A stretch of 64,000 nt of DNA from Nannocystis bainbridge (GTDB lineage Bacteria > Myxococcota_A > Polyangia > Nannocystales > Nannocystaceae). The notes under the pieces were generated by a model. That model saw nothing but the letters and a program-made list of their open reading frames with translations, did no database searches and was not told the origin of the DNA. This document shows, piece by piece, positions 58,991 to 64,000 of this stretch. The DNA lies in contig NZ_JAQNDL010000001.1 of the NCBI RefSeq assembly GCF_028368995.1, forward strand, positions 4,180,001 through 4,244,000, written 5' to 3'. Made by a program: the position numbers and the translations under genes. How positions within the stretch are numbered: position 1 is the stretch's first letter; the number at the start of each line of letters is the position of its first letter.

Positions 58991-61900
58991 ATGCGCTTTG
59001 AACGCCTGACCGTCGAGCGCTTCGGCCACTTCGAATCGCTCGACATCGACCTGCCCGGAGGGCCAGGTCTCGTCGTCCTTTACGGCCCCAACGAGGCTGG
59101 CAAGACCACCCTCTTGCGGGCTCTCCACGGCCTCCTCTTCGGCGTCGACGAGCGCACCCCTTACGCCTTCGAGTACGACTACCGCGCCATCGCCTTGCGC
59201 GCCGTCCTGCGCGACAGCGCCGGCCAGCGCCTCCACGTCACTCGCCTCAAGAAGCGCAAGGACTCGCTCGTCGGCAGCCTTCACAGCGAAGCTGGCGAAG
59301 TCCCCCTCGACGGCGCTCGCTTCGCCCGTTACTTCGGCGCCATCACCGAAGAGCTCTACCGCGCCATCTTCGGCTTCACCCACGCCGACCTCCAGCAGGG
59401 CTCCGACGTCCTTCAGGTCGCCGGCCTCTCCGAGATCCTCGGCGGCGGCGCCCTCGGCGGCAGCGCCGAGAAGATCCGTGGCGCCCTCGCCGGCCTCCAG
59501 GGCGAGGGCGAGAACCTCTTCAAGGCCAAGGGCAAGAACCCCGCCATCAACCGCGGCCTCACCCAGCTGCGCGACGCCAAGCACGCCCTGCGCGACGCCA
59601 TGTTCGCCCAGCCGCAGTACGCCGCGCTCACCACCAACCTCGCCGTCGCCCGCCACGACGCCGACGCTGCCGAGTCCGAGCTCGCCCGCCTGCGCGAGCG
59701 CGAGGCCCGGCTGCGCACCTTGCTCGGCGTGTTCGAGGACTTTCACGAGCACCTCGGCCTCGTCCGCGCCCTCGCCGATCCGTCGCTGCGCACCGACCTC
59801 GACGAGCCTGCCGCCGAGCGGGCGCGCCAGCGCCACGCCGAGTTCCAGGCCGCCGACAACCAGCTGCGGGCCCTCGACGCCGAGCTCGCCCGCCTGCTCG
59901 CCCGCGCCGACCAGCCCGCCGCCGACCCCGCCCTGCTCGCCGAGGCCGGCGCCGTCGAGCGGCTCGTCCGCCGCGTCGAGACCGTCGCCGAGCAGCGGCT
60001 CGTCGTCCCGCGCGAGCGCGAGCGCCTGGCCCGCGAGACCGACGCCCTACAATCTGTCCTTGCGACCATGTCCCCCGGGACACGTCCCGAAGACCATGTC
60101 CGATGGGTCATCCAGCCGCACGAGCTCGACCGCCTGCGCGCCCTCGCCACCCGCTGGCAGCGCGCCCGCCAGGAGCTCATGTTGTCGGCCCGCGGCCTCG
60201 CCGACGACGAGGCCGAGCTGTCGGCCTTGCGCGCCAGCGTCGCCGAGCTGGCCGCCGCCGCCCCGGACTTCGAGGACAGCGCCCTGCTCGCCGAGCTCGA
60301 GGACGCCCTCGCGCGCAAGGCCGAGCTCGACCGCGAGGAGCTGGCCGTCGCCCGCCTGCGCGCCGACCTCGACCTCGGCCTCCTGCGCCTGCACCCCCCG
60401 CTGCCCGCCGCCGACCTCGCCGCCGTCCCGCTCCCGCGCCCCGCCGACCTCGACGACCATCACGCCCGCAGCCTCGACCTCGAGCGCGAGCGCCGGGCTG
60501 CCCTTTCGGACCTGTCCCGAGAGCAAGCCGACCTCGCCCGCGCCCGCGCCGAGCTCGCCGCCCTCGCCGGCGCCGACTTGCCCGACCTGGACGCCCTCGC
60601 TGCCGCTCGCGCCCGCCGCGACGAGGTCTGGCAGGACGTGCGCCGCCGGCTCCACAGCCACGAGGGCTTCGGCGCCCTGTTCGCCGGCGCCGACGGGGCC
60701 GACCTCGGGCCCGACACCGCCGCCGCCCGCAAGCAGCTCACCCGCCGCTTCGAGCGCGCCCTCGCCGACGCCGACGACCTCGCCGACCGCCTGCGCGACG
60801 CCGCCGACTTGCTGGCCAAAAAGACAGGTCTCTTGCGGCAGATCGACGGCGCCGAGCAGGACGTCGCGCGCGCCGAGGAGCGGGTCGCCGCGGCCGGCCG
60901 CACCGAAGCGCGCTGGGCCGCCGACTGGGCCGCCGTGTGGCGCCCGACCAAAATCATCCCTGGCCCGCCCGCGGCGATGATCCCGTGGTGCCGCGACGCC
61001 GCCGACCTGCGCGAGCACGCCGCCGACCTGGTCCGCCGCGAGGAGGTCGTCCGCCGCCTGCGCCCCGCGATCGACGAGTTCACCGCCCGTCTGCAGCGCC
61101 GCCTCACCTGGCCCGGCGCCAGCCTGCCCGCGCTCGCCCAGGGCCTGCGCGAGCGCGAGCGCACCGCCCTGGCCGCCCGCGCCCGCCTCGAGGCCGCCTC
61201 CGCCCGCCTCGCCGGCCTCGAGAGCGCCGTCGCCCGCGGTCACGCCGCCGACGCCGCGCTCTCGCGCGAGCTCGCCGACCTGCGCGCCAGCCTCTCCGCC
61301 CTGCTCATCACCCTCGGCCTGCCCGCCGACCTCGAGCCCGACGCCGCGCTCGCCCGCATCGATGCCCTCGAGGACATGTCCCAAAAGCTAGCCAACCTCG
61401 AGGCTCGCCGCGAGGCCTTGCACCGCGGCGAGGCCCTGCTCGCCGGCTTCGACGCCGAGTTCACCGCCCTGCTCGCCCGTCTCGGCCGCCCGGCCGACGA
61501 CGCCGCCCCCGAGCACACCGTCGACCGCCTCAGCCGCCGCCTCGCCGAGGCCCGCACCGCCGCCGCCGCCGCCGCTCAGGCCCGCGAGCAGGCCGACGCC
61601 AAGCAGCAGGAGCGCGACGCCCTCGCCGAGACTCGCGCCGCCGCCGTCACCGAGCTCGCCGCCCTCGCCGCCCGCGCCCGCGCCCGCGACACGGCTGAAC
61701 TTTTGGACATGTCCGAACGAGCGCTCCAGCGCGCCCGCCTGCACAAGCGCCAGAGCGAGCTCGCCCTGCGACTGGCCCGCGCTCTCGGCGACGGCCCCGC
61801 CCGCGACAGCTACGACGCCGAGCTCCAGGGCGCCCGCCGCGAGGCCCTGCTCGCCGAGCGCGACGAGCTCGCCAGGCGGATCTCCGACCTCGACCGCCGC

Positions 61901-62542
61901 CGCACCGGCGCCGTCGAGCAGCGCGGCAAGCTCGACAACCAGCTCCAGCACCTCGGGGGCGACCGCGCCGCGCGCCTCAACGCCGAGTGCGAGGCCCTCC
62001 ACGCCGACCTCACCCAGCACGTCGACCGCTACGTCCTGGTCCAGCTGGCCCAGCAGGTGCTCGCCCGCGTCACCGACCGCTACGCCCGCGAGAACCAGCC
62101 CGCCCTCCTTCACTACACCTCCGATCTGCTGGCCACCATCACCGGCGGCCGCCACCTCCGCGTCGTCCCCCAGCCCGAGGCCGGCACTCTCGCCGCCCTC
62201 GGCCGCGAGGGCCGATTGCGGCTCCCGGGCGAGCTGTCTCTCGGGACCCGCGAGCAGCTGTTCCTGGCCCTCCGCCTCGCCTACGTCCTCGACTACTGCG
62301 ACCGCAACGAGCCGCTCCCGCTGGTCATGGACGACGTGCTCGTCAACTTCGACGAGGACCGGGCCGCCACCACCCTGCAGGCCCTCCGCGACGTCGCCCG
62401 CACCACCCAGATCCTGTTCCTCACCTGCCACCGCCACCTGATGCACCTCGCGCGCCAGACCACCGACACCGGCGCCGCCCTGCAGATCGTCGAGCTCCCC
62501 GGTCCGCCCGCCGCCACCGCCGCCCGCGCCGCCGACGCCTGA
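58991..62542 (+). CDS. yhaN: SbcC/YhaN-type ATPase with long coiled coil
   Basis: A 1183-residue SMC-like ATPase. Walker A GPNEAGKTT (32-40); the C-terminal head holds the signature LSLGTREQLFLALRLAYV and Walker B LPLVMDDVLVNFDEDRA (about 1108-1124), then HRHLMHLA. Between them are roughly 800 residues of Ala/Glu/Arg/Leu-rich coiled coil. The N-terminal part (FGAITEELYRAIFGFTHADLQQG) is specific to YhaN. Together with YhaO it should form a DNA-end nuclease complex. At least five palindrome copies are read in frame, mostly in the coiled coil (for example LATMSPGTRPEDHVRW, LSDLSREQADL, EDMSQKLANLE, LLDMSERALQ). Confidence 0.88.
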   Translation: MRFERLTVERFGHFESLDIDLPGGPGLVVLYGPNEAGKTTLLRALHGLLFGVDERTPYAFEYDYRAIALRAVLRDSAGQRLHVTRLKKRKDSLVGSLHSEAGEVPLDGARFARYFGAITEELYRAIFGFTHADLQQGSDVLQVAGLSEILGGGALGGSAEKIRGALAGLQGEGENLFKAKGKNPAINRGLTQLRDAKHALRDAMFAQPQYAALTTNLAVARHDADAAESELARLREREARLRTLLGVFEDFHEHLGLVRALADPSLRTDLDEPAAERARQRHAEFQAADNQLRALDAELARLLARADQPAADPALLAEAGAVERLVRRVETVAEQRLVVPRERERLARETDALQSVLATMSPGTRPEDHVRWVIQPHELDRLRALATRWQRARQELMLSARGLADDEAELSALRASVAELAAAAPDFEDSALLAELEDALARKAELDREELAVARLRADLDLGLLRLHPPLPAADLAAVPLPRPADLDDHHARSLDLERERRAALSDLSREQADLARARAELAALAGADLPDLDALAAARARRDEVWQDVRRRLHSHEGFGALFAGADGADLGPDTAAARKQLTRRFERALADADDLADRLRDAADLLAKKTGLLRQIDGAEQDVARAEERVAAAGRTEARWAADWAAVWRPTKIIPGPPAAMIPWCRDAADLREHAADLVRREEVVRRLRPAIDEFTARLQRRLTWPGASLPALAQGLRERERTALAARARLEAASARLAGLESAVARGHAADAALSRELADLRASLSALLITLGLPADLEPDAALARIDALEDMSQKLANLEARREALHRGEALLAGFDAEFTALLARLGRPADDAAPEHTVDRLSRRLAEARTAAAAAAQAREQADAKQQERDALAETRAAAVTELAALAARARARDTAELLDMSERALQRARLHKRQSELALRLARALGDGPARDSYDAELQGARREALLAERDELARRISDLDRRRTGAVEQRGKLDNQLQHLGGDRAARLNAECEALHADLTQHVDRYVLVQLAQQVLARVTDRYARENQPALLHYTSDLLATITGGRHLRVVPQPEAGTLAALGREGRLRLPGELSLGTREQLFLALRLAYVLDYCDRNEPLPLVMDDVLVNFDEDRAATTLQALRDVARTTQILFLTCHRHLMHLARQTTDTGAALQIVELPGPPAATAARAADA
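60050..60112. repeat. Four-core palindrome array inside yhaN
   Basis: AATCTGTCC-TTGC-GACCATGTCC-CCCG-GGACACGTCC-CGAA-GACCATGTCC-GATG-GGTCATCC, strict 14-bp steps through coding sequence. Confidence 0.78.
60497..60525. repeat. Palindrome inside yhaN coiled coil (2)
   Basis: GGGCTGCCC-TTTC-GGACCTGTCC-CGAG-AGC, in frame. Confidence 0.55.
61372..61396. repeat. Palindrome inside yhaN coiled coil (3)
   Basis: GGACATGTCC-CAAA-AGCTAGCC, in frame as EDMSQKLAN. Confidence 0.55.
61700..61724. repeat. Palindrome inside yhaN coiled coil (4)
   Basis: GAACTTTT-GGACATGTCC-GAAC-GAGCG, in frame as LLDMSERA. Confidence 0.55.
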
Positions 62543-62543
62543 G

Positions 62544-62623
62544 CGACATGTCACTTCGGACATGCCCTTCGGCGCATGCTCCCTAGGACATGCCCTCTTG
62601 GACATGTCCAAGAGGGCACCCGC
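62544..62623. repeat. Six-core palindrome array with 26-bp perfect palindrome, convergent junction
   Basis: Cores at 62544, 62558, 62572, 62586, 62600 and 62614, all 14 bp apart, linkers CTTC, TTCG, CCTA, TCTT, AAGA. The fifth core sits in a perfect 26-bp inverted repeat (62592-62617; arms GCCCTCTTGGACA and its complement), because the linkers TCTT and AAGA are complementary. The array starts 2 bp after the yhaN stop and ends on the asnB stop. Confidence 0.85.
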
Positions 62624-64000
62624 TAATCAGAGTACATGCGCTGCCACTGCTCGAGCACGATGAGCGACCAGATCCGCAGCGCGTGGTCGCGGGTGCCGCG
62701 GCGGTGCTCGCCGACGATGCGCGCCACCCCGTTGACGTCGAACAGCCCGCGCCGGCGGATCACGTCCGGGTGCAGCCAGTCGGCGACGATGCGCGCCTCG
62801 GCCGCCTTGAGCCAGGCCCCGAACGGCGCCGAGAACCCGAGCTTCTTGCGCTTCAGCACCTCGGGCGGCAGCCACTCGCCGGCGATCTTGCGCAGCACTC
62901 GCTTCGACGCCAGCGCCGTCACCCGCATCGACGACGGCGCCGCCGCCATCTGCTCGAGCAGCACGTGGTCGCAGAACGGCACCCGCACCTCGAGCCCGTG
63001 GGCCATGCTCATGCGGTCGGTCGAGCGCAGCACGTTCTCGGGCAGAAACCCGTGGATGTCGGCGTACCAGGCCCTTGCGACCAGGTCCCCGACGGCAGGG
63101 CGGTCGAACGTCGCGGCGATGAAGTTCGGCCCGCGCACCGCCGCGATCCGCCGCGCCGTCTCGGGCGCGTAGGGCCGGTCGCGGGCCGTGTCGGCGCCCT
63201 TGCCGACCCACGCCGCGTAGCGCTCGCCCGGCGGCAGCGTCAGGCTGTCGAGGAATTGCCGGCCCCAGCGGCGCATGCTCAGCGCCGTCGTCGGCTCGCC
63301 CAGCACCCGCAGCGCCCGCCCGGCCAGCGCGATCGCCCCCGGCGGCACCCGCCCCAGGTGCTCGGAGATCCGCAGCCCGCGGTAGCGCGGGTAGCCGCCG
63401 AACACCTCGTCGCCGCCGTCGCCCGCCAGCGCCACCGTCACCCGCTGACGCGCGAACCGTGACAGGTGATAGGCCAGCAGCGCCGTCCACGACCCGAACG
63501 GCTCGTCGAAGCCTTCGACCATCGCCGCCAGGTCGTCGAGGATGTCGATCTTCAGCTCGAGCTCGTGGTGCGACAGCCCGAAGTGCCGCGCCACCGCCCG
63601 CGCGTGGTGCCGCTCCTCGTAGCTGGCCCCCTCCGGCCCGTAGCCGACGCAGAACGTCTGCAGCGCCGCGCCCCGGCTCGCCAGCGCCGCGACGATCGTC
63701 GACGAGTCGAGCCCGCCCGACAGGAACGCCCCCACCGGCACGTCCGCCACCGTGTGCAGCTCGATCGCCTCGGCCAGCGTCGGCGCCACCGCCTCGGCCC
63801 ACGCCTCGACGCTCTGCAGCCGCGGGTCCGGCGACCGCGGCTCGCAGTCCCACCACTGCGAGATCGTCACCTGTCCTTCACGCCAGGTCATGCGGTGCCC
63901 CGGCAGCAGCTGCCGCACCCCGGCGAAGATCGTTCGCGGCGCCGGGACATAGTAGAGCTCGAGGTAGGCATCGAGCGCCGCGAGGTCGAGCGAGCGGTCG
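62623..64000 (-). CDS. asnB: Asparagine synthetase (glutamine-hydrolysing), C-terminal part
   Basis: The frame is open to the window edge, so the N-terminal glutaminase domain is mostly missing. What is visible starts in its last segment (LDAYLELYYVPAPRTIFAGVRQLLPGH) and continues with the synthetase domain: pyrophosphate loop SGGLDSSTI, EGFDEPFGSWTALLAYHLS, LAGDGGDEVFGGYPRY, LPENVLRSTDRMSMAHGLEVRVPFCD and KRKKLGFSAPFGAWLK. It makes asparagine, or amidates another acid, from aspartate, glutamine and ATP. Such genes also occur in surface-glycan clusters; the rest of this locus lies outside the window. Confidence 0.9.
   Translation of the reverse strand, partial: DRSLDLAALDAYLELYYVPAPRTIFAGVRQLLPGHRMTWREGQVTISQWWDCEPRSPDPRLQSVEAWAEAVAPTLAEAIELHTVADVPVGAFLSGGLDSSTIVAALASRGAALQTFCVGYGPEGASYEERHHARAVARHFGLSHHELELKIDILDDLAAMVEGFDEPFGSWTALLAYHLSRFARQRVTVALAGDGGDEVFGGYPRYRGLRISEHLGRVPPGAIALAGRALRVLGEPTTALSMRRWGRQFLDSLTLPPGERYAAWVGKGADTARDRPYAPETARRIAAVRGPNFIAATFDRPAVGDLVARAWYADIHGFLPENVLRSTDRMSMAHGLEVRVPFCDHVLLEQMAAAPSSMRVTALASKRVLRKIAGEWLPPEVLKRKKLGFSAPFGAWLKAAEARIVADWLHPDVIRRRGLFDVNGVARIVGEHRRGTRDHALRIWSLIVLEQWQRMYSD

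Noticed and set aside
56350..59001. 883-residue plus-strand open frame spanning the giant gene end, the gap and yhaO
   Set aside because: Arg/Pro-rich translation typical of an off-frame high-GC sequence, and it overlaps two real genes in other frames.

Overview
The window is a very GC-rich, densely coded piece of a bacterial chromosome, most likely from a myxobacterium (phylum Myxococcota). The evidence is a secreted protein with a MYXO-CTERM-like tail (12301-13047), a zinc-ribbon Ser/Thr kinase, very long regulatory-like lipoprotein or envelope proteins, Thr/Ser-rich linkers behind lipoboxes, and many orphan regulators. The Thr-Gly-Thr linkers resemble those of Nannocystaceae, but that placement is only an inference. 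I see no rRNA, tRNA, CRISPR, prophage or IS element. There are 52 protein genes that I can support; two run off the window ends.

Layout. 1-5852: RND/MMPL transporter, mannose-1-phosphate guanylyltransferase and a GT4 glycosyltransferase (envelope glycan supply). 5959-12110: ABC1/UbiB kinase-like protein, WYL regulator, L-asparaginase, thioredoxin-fold lipoprotein, and a divergent NTF2-like/AraC pair. 12301-19234: MYXO-CTERM protein, glutaredoxin, a conserved unknown protein, a CCA-enzyme-like HD protein, a lipoprotein with three EGKCG motifs, an RluA-like protein, Hsp33 and an HtrA protease (redox and protein-quality functions cluster here). 19374-26462: Ser/Thr kinase, sugar dehydrogenase lipoprotein, YbaK deacylase, and a tandem pair of copper monooxygenase-like proteins carrying a C-terminal cytochrome-like domain. 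26522-35392: Mini-RNase III, MFS transporter, beta-propeller protein, UvrC, RseP, a GT2-like protein and SSB. 35564-42016: an overlapping DUF1244-yjbQ-ttcA operon, an HD protein, an aspartoacylase-like protein, a FadR-type regulator with a fatty acid hydroxylase and a good FadR-like operator, Bpt and an MBL-fold hydrolase. 42130-50469: receiver protein, GGDEF/EAL protein, VOC protein, MiaE, a lipoprotein-histidine kinase-OmpR group and an acyl-CoA desaturase. 50653-64000: two giant paralogous beta-sandwich/PDZ membrane proteins, a YhaO/YhaN nuclease-ATPase pair and the C-terminal part of an asparagine synthetase.

The most striking signal is a dispersed family of short palindromes. The core is GGACATGTCC, or variants with CCTG/CAGG or GCTG/CAGC in the centre. 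Cores are repeated in a strict 14-bp register (10-bp core plus 4-bp linker), with 1 to 6 cores per locus at roughly 40 loci. Adjacent cores fold as CATGTCC-N4-GGACATG hairpins with tetraloops such as TTCG or CGAA. They sit in intergenic regions, right behind stop codons and in convergent junctions, and also in frame inside many genes (UvrC, Hsp33, RluA, MFS, YhaN, signal peptides). This looks like a protein-compatible palindromic element, comparable in behaviour to Rickettsia palindromic elements, but I cannot match it to a described family.

A second genome-wide habit is initiation: about 16 genes have a TANNNT -10 hexamer ending only 5 to 10 nt before the start codon, often with an extended TGN, and no Shine-Dalgarno sequence. 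This implies leaderless or nearly leaderless mRNAs.
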